Positions 1-14,750 of a stretch of DNA of 64,000 nucleotides are shown piece by piece. Source of the DNA: Sipunculus nudus (Eukaryota; Annelida; Sipuncula; Golfingiida; Sipunculidae); contig CM049313.1 in NCBI GenBank assembly GCA_026874595.1, positions 28,202,008 to 28,266,007 of the forward strand, written 5' to 3'. The notes below the pieces were generated by a model. It saw only the letters and a list, made by a program, of their open reading frames with translations. It was not told the origin of the DNA and did not search any database. The translations under genes and the position numbers were made by a program. The first letter of the stretch is position 1, and the number at the start of each line of letters is the position of its first letter.

Positions 1-2226
1 ATCATCAATTATTCTAGGGGCTTCTTATGAGCTCCATAGCTCCAAGGATATAGGTAACACAGACTCTAATTTCAGGTTTCCAAGGTGATTTCCCTAGGAC
101 CTACATGGGTGTACAGGTAAAAGATTCTAGGTCTAATGGTTACGATTTGTGCCCTGTTAACAAATGACCGCTTCATTTGGTCTCAAAAATAGGAAAAACA
201 TGCGCGACCAGTCTGCAGGAACTGATGAAACACTCCATGATCAATATGCATGCAAAGAAACAAGTCGACCAAGGCATCACTTATTCAGATACTGGAGCTT
301 TTGTATCAAATCATCAATTATTCTGGGGGCTTCTTATGCCCTGTTAACAGATGACCGCTTTATTTGGTCTCAAAATAGGAAAAACATGCGCGACCAGTCT
401 GCAGGAACTGATGAAACACTCTATGATCAATATGCATGCAAAGAAACAAGGCGACCAAGGCATGAGTTATTTAGATACTGGAGCTTTTGTATCAAATCAT
501 CAATTATTCTGGGGGCTTCTTATGAGCTCCATGGCTCCGAGGATATAGGTAACACAGACTCTAATTTCAGGTTTCCAAGGTGATTTCCCAAGGACCTCCC
601 TGGGTGTACAGTTAAAAGGTTCTAGGTCTAATGGTTACGATTTGTGCCCTGTTAACAGATGACCGCTTCATTTGGTCCCAAAAATAGAAAAAACATGCGC
701 GACCAGTCTGCAGGAACTGATGAAACACTCCATGATCAATATGCATGCAAAGAATCAAGGCGACCAAGGCATCAGTTATTCAGATACTGGAGCTTTTGTA
801 TCAAATCATCAATTATTCTGGGGGCTTCTTATGAGCTCCATAGCTCCGAGGATATAGGTAACACAGACTCTTATTTCAGGTTTCCAAGGTGATTTCCCTA
901 GGACCTCCCTGGATGTACAGTTAAAAGATTCTAGGTCTAATGGTTACGATTTGTGCCCTGTTAACAGATGACCGCTTCATTTGGTCTCAAAAATAGGAAA
1001 AACATGCGCGACCAGTCTGCAGGAACTGATGAAACACTCCATGATCAATATGTATGCAAAGAAAGAAGGCGTCCAGCGCATCAGTTATTCAGATACTGGA
1101 GCTTTTGTATCAAATCATCAATTATTCTAGGGGCTTCTTATGAGCTCCATAGCTCCAAGGATATAGGTAACACAGACTCTAATTTCAGGTTTCCAAGGTG
1201 ATTTCCCTAGGACCTACATGGGTGTACAGGTAAAAGATTCTAGGTCTAATGGTTACGATTTGTGCCCTGTTAACAAATGACCGCTTCATTTGGTCTCAAA
1301 AATAGGAAAAACATGCGCGACCAGTCTGCAGGAACTGATGAAACACTCCATGATCAATATGCATGCAAAGAAACAAGTCGACCAAGGCATCACTTATTCA
1401 GATACTGGAGCTTTTGTATCAAATCATCAATTATTCTGGGGGCTTCTTATGCCCTGTTAACAGATGACCGCTTTATTTGGTCTCAAAATAGGAAAAACAT
1501 GCGCGACCAGTCTGCAGGAACTGATGAAACACTCTATGATCAATATGCATGCAAAGAAACAAGGCGACCAAGGCATGAGTTATTTAGATACTGGAGCTTT
1601 TGTATCAAATCATCAATTATTCTGGGGGCTTCTTATGAGCTCCATAGCTCCGAGGATATAGGTAACACAGACTCTAATTTCAGGTTTCCAAGGTGATTTC
1701 CCAAGGACCTCCCTGGGTGTACAGTTAAAAGGTTCTAGGTCTAATGGTTACGATTTGTGCCCTGTTAACAGATGACCGCTTCATTTGGTCCCAAAAATAG
1801 AAAAAACATGCGCGACCAGTCTGCAGGAACTGATGAAACACTCCATGATCAATATGCATGCAAAGAATCAAGGCGACCAAGGCATCAGTTATTCAGATAC
1901 TGGAGCTTTTGTATCAAATCATCAATTATTCTGGGGGCTTCTTATGAGCTCCATAGCTCCGAGGATATAGGTAACACAGACTCTTATTTCAGGTTTCCAA
2001 GGTGATTTCCCTAGGACCTCCCTGGTGGTACAGTTAAAAGATTCTAGGTCTAATGGTTACGATTTGTGCCCTGTTAACAGATGACCGCTTCATTTGGTCT
2101 CAAAAATAGGAAAAACATGCGCGACCAGTCTGCAGGAACTGATGAAACACTCCATGATCAATATGTATGCAAAGAAACAAGGCGTCCAGCGCATCAGTTA
2201 TTCAGATACTGGAGCTTTTGTATCAA
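1..2226 (+). repeat. Tandem 1113-bp duplication containing a 186-bp deleted monomer
   Basis: Bases 1-1113 recur almost identically at 1114-2226. Each copy holds two ordinary monomers plus a 495-bp unit made of a 186-bp short monomer (164-349 and 1277-1462) fused to a full one. The short monomer lacks 123 bp: after CTTCTTAT the sequence jumps to GCCCTGTTAACAG. The identical breakpoint in both copies means the deletion came before the block duplication. Similarity falls off just after 2226. Confidence 0.93.
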
Positions 2227-4553
2227 ATCATCAATTATTCTGGAGGCTTCTTATGAGCTCCATAGCTCCGAGGATATAGGTAACACAGACTCTAATTTCA
2301 GGTTTTCAAGGTGATTTCCCTAGGACATCCCTGGGTGTACAGTTAAAAGATTCTAGGTCTAATGGTTACGATTTGTGCCCTGTTAACAGATGACCGCTTC
2401 ATTTGGTCTCAAAAATAGGAAAAACATGCGCGACCAGTCTGCAGGAACTGATGAAACACTCCATGATCAATATGCATGCAAAGAATCAAGGCGACCAAGG
2501 CATCACTTATTCAGATACTGGAGCTTTTGTATCAAATCATCAATTATTCTGGGGGCTTCTTATGAGCTCCATAGCTCCGAGGATATAGGTAACACAGATT
2601 CTAATTTCAGGTTTCCAAGGTGATTTCCCTAGGACCTCCCTGGGTGTACAGTTAAAAGATTCTAGGTCTAATGGTTACGATTTGTGCCCTGTTAACAGAT
2701 GACCGCTTCATTTGGTCTCAAAAATAGGAAAAACATGCGCGACCAGTCTGCAGGAACTGATGAAACACTCCATGATTAATATGCATGCAAAGAAACAAGG
2801 CGACCAAGGCATCACTTATTCAGATACTGGAGCTTTTGTATCAAATCATCAATTATTCTGGGGGCTTCTTATGAGCTCCATAGCTCCGAGGATATAGGTA
2901 ACACAGACTCTAATTTCAGGTTTCCAAGGTGAGTTCCCTAGGACCTCCCTGGGTGTACAGTTAAAAGATTCTAGGTCTAATGGTTACGATTTGTGCCCTG
3001 TTAACAGATGACCGCTTCATTTGGTCTCAAAAATAGGAAAAACATGCGCGACCAGTCTGCAGGAACTGATGAAACACTCCTGGATCAATATGCATGCAAA
3101 GAATCAAGGCGACCAAGGCATCAGTTATTCAGATACTGGAGCTTTTATATCAAATCATCAATTATTCTGGGGGCTTCTTATGAGCTCCATAGCTCCGAGG
3201 ATATAGGTAACACAGACTCTAATTTTAGGTTTCCAAGGTGATTTCCCTAGGACCTCCCTGGGTGTACAGTTAAAAGGTTCTAGGTCTAATGGTTACGATT
3301 TGTGCCCTGTTAACAGATGACCGCTTCATTTGGTCCCAAAAATAGAAAAAACATGCGCGACCAGTCTGCAGGAACTGATGAAACACTCCATGATCAATAT
3401 GCATGCAAAGAATCAAGGCGACCAAGGCATCAGTTATTCAGATACTGGAGCTTTTGTATCAAATCATCAATTATTCTGGGGGCTTCTTATGAGCTCCATA
3501 GCTCCGAGGATATAGGTAACACAGACTCTAATTTCAGGTTTCCAAGGTGATTTCCCTAGGACCTCCCTGGATGTACAGTTAAAAGATTCTAGGTCTAATG
3601 GTTACGATTTGTGCCCTGTTAACAGATGACCGCTTCATTTGGTCTCAAAAATAGGAAAAACATGCGCGACCAGTCTGCAGGAACTGATGAAACACTCCAT
3701 GATCAATATGTATGCAAAGAAACAAGGCGTCCAGCGCATCAGTTATTCAGATACTGGAGCTTTTGTATCAAATCATCAATTATTCTGGAGGCTTCTTATG
3801 AGCTCCATAGCTCCGAGGATATAGGTAACACAGACTCTAATTTCAGGTTTCCAAGGTGATTTCCCTAGGACATCCCTGGGTGTACAGTTAAAAGATTCTA
3901 GGTCTAATGGTTACGATTTGTGCCCTGTTAACAGATGACCGCTTCATTTGGTCTCAAAAATAGAAAAAAACATGCGCGACCAGTCTGCAGGAACTGATGA
4001 AACACTCCATGATCAATATGCATGCAAAGAATCAAGGCGACCAAGGCATCACTTATTCAGATACTGGAGCTTTTGTATCAAATCATCAATTATTCTGGGG
4101 GCTTCTTATGAGCTCCATACCTCCGAGGATATAGGTAACACAGACTCTAATTTCAGCTTTCCAAGGTGAGTTCCCTAGGACCTCCCTGGGTGTACAGTTA
4201 AAAGATTCTAGGTCTAATGGTTACGATTTGTGCCCTGTTATCAGATGACCGCTTCATTTGGTCTCAAAAATAGGAAAAACATGCGCGACCAGTCTGCAGG
4301 AACTGATGAAACACTCCATGATCAATATGCATGCAAAGAATCAAGGCGACCAAGGCATCAGTTATTCAGATACTGGAGCTTTTGTATCAAATCATCAATT
4401 ATTCTGGGGGCTTCTTATGAGCTCCATAGCTCCGAGGATTTAGGTAACACAGACTCTAATTTCAGGTTTCCAAGGTGATTTCCCTAGGACCTCCCTGGGT
4501 GTAAAGTTAAAAGATTCTAGGACTAATGGTTACGATTTGTGCCCTGTTAACAG
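2227..4553 (+). repeat. Satellite segment of mixed monomer variants
   Basis: Seven and a half monomers with no clear local higher-order repeat. It includes a variant pair at 3317 and 3626 that also occurs at 659/968, 1772/2081 and 7026/7335. The first of the pair has GTCCCAAAAATAG and the second has GGCGTCCAGCGCATC. The monomer at 3935 has the single-base insertion that makes it 310 bp. The monomer at 4245 is preceded by TTATCAG instead of TTAACAG. Confidence 0.85.
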
Positions 4554-7500
4554 ATGACCGCTTCATTTGGTCTCAAAAATAGGAAAAACATGCGAGACCA
4601 GTCTGCAGGAACTGATGAAACACTCCATGATCAATATGCATGCAAAGAATCAAGGCGACCAAGGCATCAGTTATTCAGATACTGGAGCTTTTGTATCAAA
4701 TCATCAATTATTCTGGGGGCTTCTTATGAGCTCCATTGATCCAAGGATAAAGGTAACACAGACTCTAATTTCAGTTTTCCAAGGTGATTTCCCTAGGACC
4801 TCCCTGGGTGTACAGTTAAAAGATTCTAGGTCTAATGGTTACGATTTGTGCCCTGTTAACAGATGACCGCTTCATTTGGTCTGAAAAATAGGAAAAACAT
4901 GCGCGACCAGTCTGCAGGAACTGATGAAACACTCCATGATCAATATGCATGCAAAGAATCAAGGCGACCAAGGCATCAGTTATTCAGATACTGGAGCTTT
5001 TGTATCAAATCATCAATTATTCTGGGGGCTTCTTATGAGCTCCATAGCTCCGAGGATATAGGTAACACAGACTCTAATTTCAGGTTTCCAAGGTGATTTC
5101 CCTAGGACCTCCCTGGGTGTACAGTTAAAAGATTCTAGGACTTATGGTTACGATTTGTGCCCTGTTAACAGATGACCGCTTCATTTGGTCTCAAAAATAG
5201 GAAAAACATGCGCGACCAGTCTGCAGGAACTGATGAAACACTCCATGATCAATATGCATGCAAAGAATCAAGGCGACCAAGGCATCAGTTATTCAGATAC
5301 TGGAGCTTTTGTATCAAATCATCAATTATTCTGGGGGCTTCTTATGAGCTCCATAGATCCAAGGATAAAGGTAACACATACTCTAATTTCAGGTTTCCAA
5401 GGTGATTTCCCTAGGACCTCCCTGGGTGTACAGTTAAAAGATTCTAGGTCTAATGGTTACGATTTGTGCCCTGTTAACAGATGACCGCTTCATTTGGTCT
5501 CAAAAATAGGAAAAACATGCGCGACCAGTCTGCAGGAACTGATGAAACACTCCATGATCAATATGCATGCAAAGAAACAAAGCGACCAAGGCATCAGTTA
5601 TTCAGAAACTGGAGCTTTTGTATCAAATCATCAATTATACTGGGGGCTTCTTATGAGCTCCATAGCTCCGAGGATATAGGTAACACGGACTCTAACTTCA
5701 GGTTTCCAAGGTGATTTCCCTAGGACCTCCCAGGGTGTACAGTTAAAAGATTCTAGGACTAATGGTTATGATTTGTGCCCTGTTAACAGATGACCGCTTC
5801 ATTTGGTCTCAAAAATAGAAAAAACATGCGCGACCAGTCTGCAGGAACTGATGAAACACTCCATGATCAATATGCATGCAAAGAATCAAGGCGACCAAGG
5901 CATCAGTTATTCAGATACTGGAGCTTTTATATCAAATCATCAATTATTCTGGGGGCTTCTTATGAGCTCCATAGCTCCGAGGATATAGGTAACACAGACT
6001 CTAATTTCAGGTTTCCAAGGTGATTTCCCTAGGACCTCCCTGGGTGTACAGTTAAAAGATTCTAGGTCTAATGGTTACGATTTGTGCCCTGTTAACAGAT
6101 GACCGCTTCATTTGGTCCCAAAAATAGAAAAAACATGCGCGACCAGTCTGCAGGAACTGATGAAACACTCCATGATCAATATGAATGCAAAGAATCAAGG
6201 CGACCAAGGCATCAGTTATTCAGATACTGGAGCTTTTGTATCAAATCATCAATTATTCTGGGGGCTTTTTATGAGCTCCATAGCTCGGAGGATATAGGTA
6301 ACACAGACTCTAATTTCAGGTTTCCAAGGTGATTTCCCTAGGACCTCCCTGGGTGTACAGTTAAAAGTTTCTAGGTCTAATGGTTACGATTCGTGCCCTG
6401 TTAACAGATGACCGCTTCATTTGGTCTCAAAAATAGGAAAAACATGCGCGACCAGTCTGCAGGAACTGATGAAACACTCCATGATCAATATGCTTGCAAA
6501 GAATCAAGGCGACCAAGGCATCAGTTATTCAGATACTGGAGCTTTTATATCAAATCATCAATTATTCTGGGGGCTTCTTATGAGCTCCATAGCTCCGAGG
6601 ATATAGGTAACACAGACTCTAATTTCAGGTTTCCAAGGTGATTTCCCCAGGACCTCCCTGGGTGTACAGTTAAAAGGTTCTAAGTCTAATGGTTACGATT
6701 TGTGCCCTGTTAACAGATGACCGCTTCATTTGGTCCCAAAAATAGAAAAAACATGCGCGACCAGTCTGCAGGAACTGATGAAACACTCCATGATCAATAT
6801 GCATGCAAAGAATCAAGGCGACCAAGGCATCAGTTATTCAGATACTGGAGCTTTTGTATCAAATCATCAATTATTCTGGGGGCTTCTTATGAGCTCCATA
6901 GCTCCGAGGATATAGGTAACACAGATTCTAATTTCAGGTTTCCAAGGTGATTTCCCTAGGACCTCCCTGGGTGTACAGTTAAAAGATTCTAGGTCTAATG
7001 GTTACGATTTGTGCCCTGTTAACAGAAGACCGCTTCATTTGGTCCCAAAAATAGAAAAAACATGCGCGACCAGTCTGCAGGAACTGATGAAACACTCCAT
7101 GATCAATATGCATGCAAAGAATCAAGGCGACCAAGGCATCAGTTATTCAGATACTGGAGCTTTTGTATCAAATCATCAATTATTCTGGGGGCTTCTTATG
7201 AGCTCCATAGCTCCGAGGATATAGGTAACACAGACTCTAATTTCAGGTTTCCAAGGTGATTTCCCTAGGACCTCCCTGGATGTACAGTTAAAAGATTCTA
7301 GGTCTAATGGTTACGATTTGTGCCCTGTTAACAGATGACCGCTTCATTTGGTCTCAAAAATAGGAAAAACATGCGCGACCAGTCTGCAGGAACTGATGAA
7401 ACACTCCATGATCAATATGTATGCAAAGAAACAAGGCGTCCAGCGCATCAGTTTTTCAGATACTGGAGCTTTTGTATCAAATCATCAATTATTCTGGAGG

Positions 7501-10115
7501 CTTCTTATGAGCTCCATAGCTCCGAGGATATAGGTAACACAGACTCTAATTTCAGGTTTCCAAGGTGATTTCCCTAGGACATCCCTGGGTGTACAGTTAA
7601 AAGATTCTAGGTCTAATGGTTACGATTTGTGCCCTGTTAACAGATGACCGCTTCATTTGGTCTCAAAAATAGGAAAAACATGCGCGACCAGTCTGCAGGA
7701 ACTGATGAAACACTCCATGATCAATATGCATGCAAAGAATCAAGGCGACCAAGGCATCAGTTATTCAGATACTGGAGCTTTTGTATCAAATCATCAATTA
7801 TTCTGGGGGCTTCTTATGAGCTCCATTGATCCAAGGATAAAGGTAACACAGACTCTAATTTCAGTTTTCCAAGGTGATTTCCCTAGGACCTCCCTGGGTG
7901 TACAGTTAAAAGATTCTAGGTCTAATGGTTACGATTTGTGCCCTGTTAACAGATGACCGCTTCATTTGGTCTCAAAAATAGGAAAAACATGCGCGACCAG
8001 TCTGCAGGAACTGATGAAACACTCCATGATCAATATGCATGCAAAGAATCAAGGCGACCAAGGCATCAGTTATTCAGATACTGGAGCTTTTGTATCAAAT
8101 CATCAATTATTCTGGGGGCTTCTTATGAGCTCCATAGCTCCGAGGATATAGGTAACACAGACTCTAATTTCAGGTTTCCAAGGTGATTTCCCTAGGACCT
8201 CCCTGGGTGTACAGTTAAAAGATTCTAGGACTTATGGTTACGATTTGTGCCCAGTTAACAGATGACCGCTTCATTTGGTCTCAAAAATAGGAAAAACATG
8301 CGCGACCAGTCTGCAGGAACTGATGAAACACTCCATGATCAATATGCATGCAAAGAATCAAGGCGACCAAGGCATCAGTTATTCAGATACTGGAGCTTTT
8401 GTATCAAATCATCAATTATTCTGGGGGCTTCTTATGAGCTCCATAGATCCAAGGATAAAGGTAACACAGACTCTAATTTCAGGTTTCCAAGGTGATTTCC
8501 CTAGGACCTCCCTGGGTGTACAGTTAAAAGATTCTAGGTCTAATGGTTACGATTTGTGCCCTGTTAACAGATGACCGCTTCATTTGGTCTCAAAAATAGG
8601 AAAAACATGCGCGACTAGTCTACAGGAACTGATGAAACACTCCATGATCAATATGCATGCAAAGAAACAAGGCGACCAAGGCATCAGTTATTCAGAAACT
8701 GGAGCTTTTGTATCAAATCATCAATTATACTGGGGGCTTCTTATGAGCTCCATAGCTCCGAGGATATAGGTAACACAGACTCTAATTTCAGGTTTCCAAG
8801 GTGATTTCCCTAGGACCTCCCAGGGTGTACAGTTAAAAGATTCTAGGAGTAATGGTTATGATTTGTGCCCTGTTAACAGATGACCGCTTCATTTGGTCTC
8901 AAAAATAGGAAAAACATGCGCGACCAGTCTGCAGGAACTGATGAAACACTCCATGATCAATATGCATGCAAAGAATAAAGGCGACCAAGGCATCAGTTAT
9001 TCAGATACTGGAGCTATTGTATCAAATCATCAATTATTCTGGGGGCTTCTTATGAGCTCCATAGCTCCGAGGATATAGGTAACACAGACTCTAATTTCAG
9101 GTTTCCAAGGTGATTTCCCTAGGACCTCCCTGGGTGTACAGTTAAAAGATTCTAGGTCTAATGGTTACGATTTGTGCCCTGTTAACAGATGACCGCTTCA
9201 TTTGGTCTCAAAAATAGGAAAAACATGCGCGACCAGTCTGCAGGAACTGATGAAACACTCCATGATCAATATTCATGCAAAGAATCAAGGCGACCAAGGC
9301 ATCAGTTATTCAGATACTGGAGCTTTTGTATCAAATCATCAATTATTCTGGGGGCTTCTTATGAGCTCCATAGATCCAAGGATATAGGTAACACAGACTC
9401 TAATTTCAGGTTTCCAAGGTGATTTCCCTAGGACCTCCCTTGGTGTACAGTTATAAGTTTCTAGGTCTAATGGTTACGATTCGTGCCCTGTTAACAGATG
9501 ACCGCTTCATTTGGTCTCAAAAATAGGAAAAACATGCGCGACCAGTCTGCAGGAACTGATGAAACACTCCATGATCAATATACATGCAAAGAATCAAGGC
9601 GACCAAGGCATCAGTTATTCAGATACTGGAGCTTTTATATCAAATCATCAATTATTCTGGGGGCTTCTTATGAGCTCCATAGCTCCGAGGATATAGGTAA
9701 CACAGACTCTAATTTCAGGTTTCCAAGGTGATTTCCCTAGGACCTCCCTGGGTGTACAGTTAAAAGGTTCTAGGTCTAATGGTTACGATTTGTGCCCTGT
9801 TAACAGATGACCGCTTCATTTGGTCCCAAAAATAGAAAAAACATGCGCGACCAGTCTGCAGGAACTGATGAAACACTCCATGATCAATATGCATGCAAAG
9901 AATCAAGGCGACCAAGGCATCAGTTATTCAGATACTGGAGCTTTTGTATCAAATCATCAATTATTCTGGGGGCTTCTTATGAGCTCCATAGCTCCGAGGA
10001 TATAGGTAACACAGATTCTAATTTCAGGTTTCCAAGGTGATTTCCCTAGGACCTCCCTGGGTGTACAGTTAAAAGATTCTAGGTCTAATGGTTACGATTT
10101 GTGCCCTGTTAACAG
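4554..10115 (+). repeat. 3090-bp (10-monomer) higher-order repeat, about 1.8 copies
   Basis: Variant markers recur at an offset of 3090 bp. CATTGATCCAAGGATAAAGG is at about 4735 and 7825, AGGACTTATGG at about 5137 and 8227, a TTATACTGGGG variant in the monomers at 5481 and 8571, and ACAGATTCTAATTTC in those at 6717 and 9807. Monomers 4554-7025 pair with 7644-10115. The pairs are less alike than the module copies further right, which suggests an older amplification. Confidence 0.8.
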
Positions 10116-11969
10116 ATGACCGCTTCATTTGGTCTCAAATATAGGAAAAACATGCGCGACCAGTCTGCAGGAACTGATGAAACACTCCAAGATCAATATG
10201 CATGCAAAGAAACAAGGCGACCAAGGCATCACTTATTCAGATACTGGAGCTTTTGTATCAAATCATCAATTATTCTGGGGGCTTCTTATGAGCTCCATAG
10301 CTCGGAGGATATAGGTAACACAGACTCTAATTTCAGGTTTCCCAGGTGATTTCCCTAGGACCTCCCTGGGTGTACAGTTAAAAGGTTCTAGGTCTAATGG
10401 TTACGATTTGTGCCCTGTTAACAGATGACCGCTTCATTTGGTCTCAAAAATAGGAAAAACATGCGCGACCAGTCTGCAGGAACTGATGATACACTCCATG
10501 ATCAATATGAATGCAAAGAATCAAGGCGACCAAGGCATCAGTTATTCAGATACTGGAGCTTTTGTATCAAATCATCAATTATTCTGGGGGATTTTTATGA
10601 GCTCCATAGCTCCGAGGATATAGGTAACACAGATTCTAATTTCAGGTTTCCAAGGTGATTTCCCTAGGACCTCCCTGGGTGTACAGTTAAAAGATTCTAG
10701 GTCTAATGGTTACGATTTGTGCCCTGTTAACAGATGACCGCTTCATTTGGTCTCAAATATAGGAAAAACATGCGCGACCAGTCTGCAGGAACTGATGAAA
10801 CACTCCAAGATCAATATGCATGCAAAGAAACAAGGCGACCAAGGCATCACTTATTCAGATACTGGAGCTTTTGTATCAAATCATCAATTATTCTGGGGGC
10901 TTCTTATGAGCTCCATAGCTCCGAGGATATAGGTAACACAGACTCTAATTTCAGGTTTCCCAGGTGATTTCCCTAGGACCTCCCTGGGTGTACAGTTAAA
11001 AGGTTCTAGGTCTAATGGTTACGATTCGTGCCCTGTTAACAGATGACCGCTTCATTTGGTCTCAAAAATAGGAAAAACATGCGCGACCAGTCTGCAGGAA
11101 CTGATGATACACTCCATGATCAATATGAATGCAAAGAATCAAGGCGACCAAGGCATCAGTTATTCAGATACTGGAGCTTTTGTATCAAATCATCAATTAT
11201 TCTGGGGGATTTTTATGAGCTCCATAGCTCCGAGGATATAGGTAACACAGACTCTAATTTCAGGTTTCCAAGATGATTTCCCTAGGACCTCCCTGGGTGT
11301 ACAGTTAAAAGATTTTAGGTCTAATGGTTACGATTCGTGCCCTGTTAACAGATGACCGCTTCATTTGGTCTCAAAAATAGGAAAAACATGCGCGACCAGT
11401 CTGCAGGAACTGAAGAAACACTCCATGATCAATATATATGCAAAGAAACAAGGCGTCAAAGGCATCAGTTATTCAGATACTGGAGCTTTTGTATCAAATC
11501 ATCAATTATTCTGGAGGCTTCTTATGAGCTCCATAGCTCCGAGGATATAGGTAACACAGACTCTAATTTCAGGTTTCCAAGGTGATTTCGATAGGACCTC
11601 CCTGGGTGTACAGTTAAAAGGTTCTAGGTCTAATGGTTACGATTTGTGCCCTGTTAACAGATGACCGCTTCATTTGGTCCCAAAAATAGAAAAATCATGC
11701 GCGACCAGTCTGCAGGAACTGATGAAACACTCCATGATCAATATGCATGCAAAGAATCAAGGCGACCAAGGCATCAGTTATTCAGATACTGGAGCTTTTG
11801 TATCAAATCATCAATTATTCTGGGGGCTTCTTATGAGCTCCATAGCTCCGAGGATATAGGTAACACAGACTCTAATTTTAGGTTTCCAAGGTGATTTCCC
11901 TAGGACCTCCCTGGGTGTACAGTTAAGATATTCTAAATCTAATGGTTACGATTTGTGCCCTGTTAACAG
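10116..11969 (+). repeat. Satellite module A, copy 1 (6-mer)
   Basis: Monomer order Y-D-Y'-D-E-P, where Y has CAAATATAGG, D has GATGATACAC, E has CTGAAGAAAC, and P has GTCCCAAAAATAG with AAATCATGCG. Total length 1854 bp (6 x 309). The first Y carries AGCTCGGAGG and the second (Y') AGCTCCGAGG, which distinguishes the two positions in every copy of the module. Confidence 0.88.
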
Positions 11970-14750
11970 ATGACCGCTTCATTTGGTCTCAAAAATAGGA
12001 AAAACATGCGCGACCAGTCTGCAGGAACTGATGTAACACCCCATGATTAATATGCTTGCAAAGAAACAAGGCGACCAAGGCATCACTTATTCAGATACTG
12101 GAGCTTTTGTATCAAATCATCAATTATTCTGGGGGCTTCTTATGAGCTCCATAGCTCCGAGGATATAGGTAACACAGACTCTAATTTCATGTTTCCAAGG
12201 TGAGTTCCCTAGGACCTCCCTGGGTGTACAGTTAAAAGATTCTAGGTCTAATGGTTACGATTTGTGCCCTGTTAACAGATGACCGCTTCATTTGGTCTCA
12301 AAAATAGGAAAAACATGCGCGACCAGTCTGCAGGAACTGATGAAACACTCCATGATCAATATGCATGCAAAGAATCAAGGCGACCAAGGCATCAGTTATT
12401 CAGATACTGGAGCTTTTATATCAAATCATCAATTATTCTGGGGGCTTCTTATGAGCTCCATAGCTCCGAGGATATAGGTAACACAGACTCTAATTTCAGG
12501 TTTCCAAGGTGATTTCCCTAGGACCTCCCCGGATGTACAGTTAAAAGATTCTAGGTCTAATGGTTACGATTTGTGCCCTGTTAACAGATGACCGCTTCAT
12601 TTGGTCTCAAAAATAGGAAAAACATGCGCGACCAGTCTGCAGGAACTGATGAAACACTCCATGATCAATATGCATGCAAAGAATCAAGGCGACCAAGGCA
12701 TCACTTATTCAGATACTGGAGCTTTTGTATCAAATCATCAATTATTCTGGGGGCTTCTTATGAGCTCCATAGCTCCGAGGATATAGGTAACACAGACTCT
12801 AATTTCAGGTTTCCAAGGTGAGTTCCCTAGGACCTCCCTGGGTGTACAGTTAAAAGATTCTAGGTCTAATGGTTACGATTTGTGCCCTGTTATCAGATGA
12901 CCGCTTCATTTGGTCTCAAAAATAGGAAAAACATGCGCGACCAGTCTGCAGGAACTGATGAAACACTCCATGATCAATATGCATGCAAAGAATCAAGGCG
13001 ACCAAGGCATCAGTTATTCAGATACTGGAGCTTTTGTATCAAATCATCAATTATTCTGGGGGCTTCTTATGAGCTCCATAGCTCCGAGGATTTAGGTAAC
13101 ACAGACTCTAATTTCAGGTTTCCAAGGTGATTTCCCTAGGACCTCCCTGGGTGTACAGTTAACAGATTCTAGGACTAATGGTTACGATTTGTGCCCTGTT
13201 AACAGATGACCGCTTCATTTGGTCTCAAAAATAGGAAAAACATGCGAGACCAGTCTGCAGGAACTGATGAAACACTCCATGATCAATATGTATGCAAAGA
13301 ATCAAGGCGACCAAGGCATCAGTTATTCAGATACTGGAGCTTTTGTATCAAATCATCAATTATTCTGGGGGCTTCTTATGAGCTCCATTGATCCAAGGAT
13401 AAAGGTAACACAGACTCTAATTTCAGTTTTCCAAGGTGATTTCCCTAGGACCTCCCTCGGTGTACAGTTAAAAGATTCTAGGTCTAATGGTTACGATTTG
13501 TGCCCTGTTAACAGATGACCGCTTCATTTGGTCTCAAAAATAGGAAAAACATGCGCGACCAGTCTGCAGGAACTGATGAAACACTCCATGATCAATATGC
13601 ATGCAAAGAAACAAGGCGACCAAGGCATCAGTTATTCAGAAACTGGAGCTTTTGTATCAAATCATCAATTATTCTGGGGGCTTCTTATGAGCTCCATAGC
13701 TCCGAGGATATAGGTAACACAGACTCTAATTTCAGGTTTCCCAGGTGATTTCCCTAGGACCTCCCTGGGTGTACAGTTAAAAGGTTCTAGGTCTAATGGT
13801 TACGATTCGTGCCCTGTTAACAGATGACCGCTTCATTTGGTCTCAAAAATAGGAAAAACATGCGCGACCAGTCTGCAGGAACTGATGATACACTCCATGA
13901 TCAATATGAATGCAAAGAATCAAGGCGACCAAGGCATCAGTTATTCAGATACTGGAGCTTTTGTATCAAATCATCAATTATTCTGGGGGATTTTTATGAG
14001 CTCCATAGCTCCGAGGATATAGGTAACACAGACTCTAATTTCAGGTTTCCAAGATGATTTCCCTAGGACCTCCCTGGGTGTACAGTTAAAAGATTTTAGG
14101 TCTAATGGTTACGATTCGTGCCCTGTTAACAGATGACCGCTTCATTTGGTCTCAAAAATAGGAAAAACATGCGCGACCAGTCTGCAGGAACTGAAGAAAC
14201 ACTCCATGATCAATATATATGCAAAGAAACAAGGCGTCAAAGGCATCAGTTATTCAGATACTGGAGCTTTTGAATCAAATCATCAATTATTCTGGAGGCT
14301 TCTTATGAGCTCCATAGCTCCGAGGATATAGGTAACACAGACTCTAATTTCAGGTTTCCAAGGTGATTTCGATAGGACCTCCCTGGGTGTACAGTTAAAA
14401 GGTTCTAGGTCTAATGGTTACGATTTGTGCCCTGTTAACAGATGACCGCTTCATTTGGTCCCAAAAATAGAAAAATCATGCGCGACCAGTCTGCAGGAAC
14501 TGATGAAACACTCCATGATCAATATGCATGCAAAGAATCAAGGCGACCAAGGCATCAGTTATTCAGATACTGGAGCTTTTGTATCAAATCATCAATTATT
14601 CTGGGGGCTTCTTATGAGCTCCATAGCTCCGAGGATATAGGTAACACAGACTCTAATTTTAGGTTTCCAAGGTGATTTCCCTAGGACCTCCCTGGGTGTA
14701 CAGTTAAAAGATTCTAGGTCTAATGGTTACGATTTGTGCCCTGTTAACAG
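11970..14750 (+). repeat. Satellite module B, copy 1 (9-mer)
   Basis: Monomer order X-F-H-L-V-N-D-E-P, 2781 bp. X has GATGTAACACCCC, F has CTTTTATATC, H has CATCACTTATTC, L is preceded by TTATCAG and has GAGGATTTAGG, V has TGCGAGACC, and N has CAGAAACTGG. D, E and P are as in module A. P here ends with ACAGTTAAAAGATTC, the version that precedes a module A. P monomers that precede X instead end with AGTTAAGATATTC. Confidence 0.88.
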
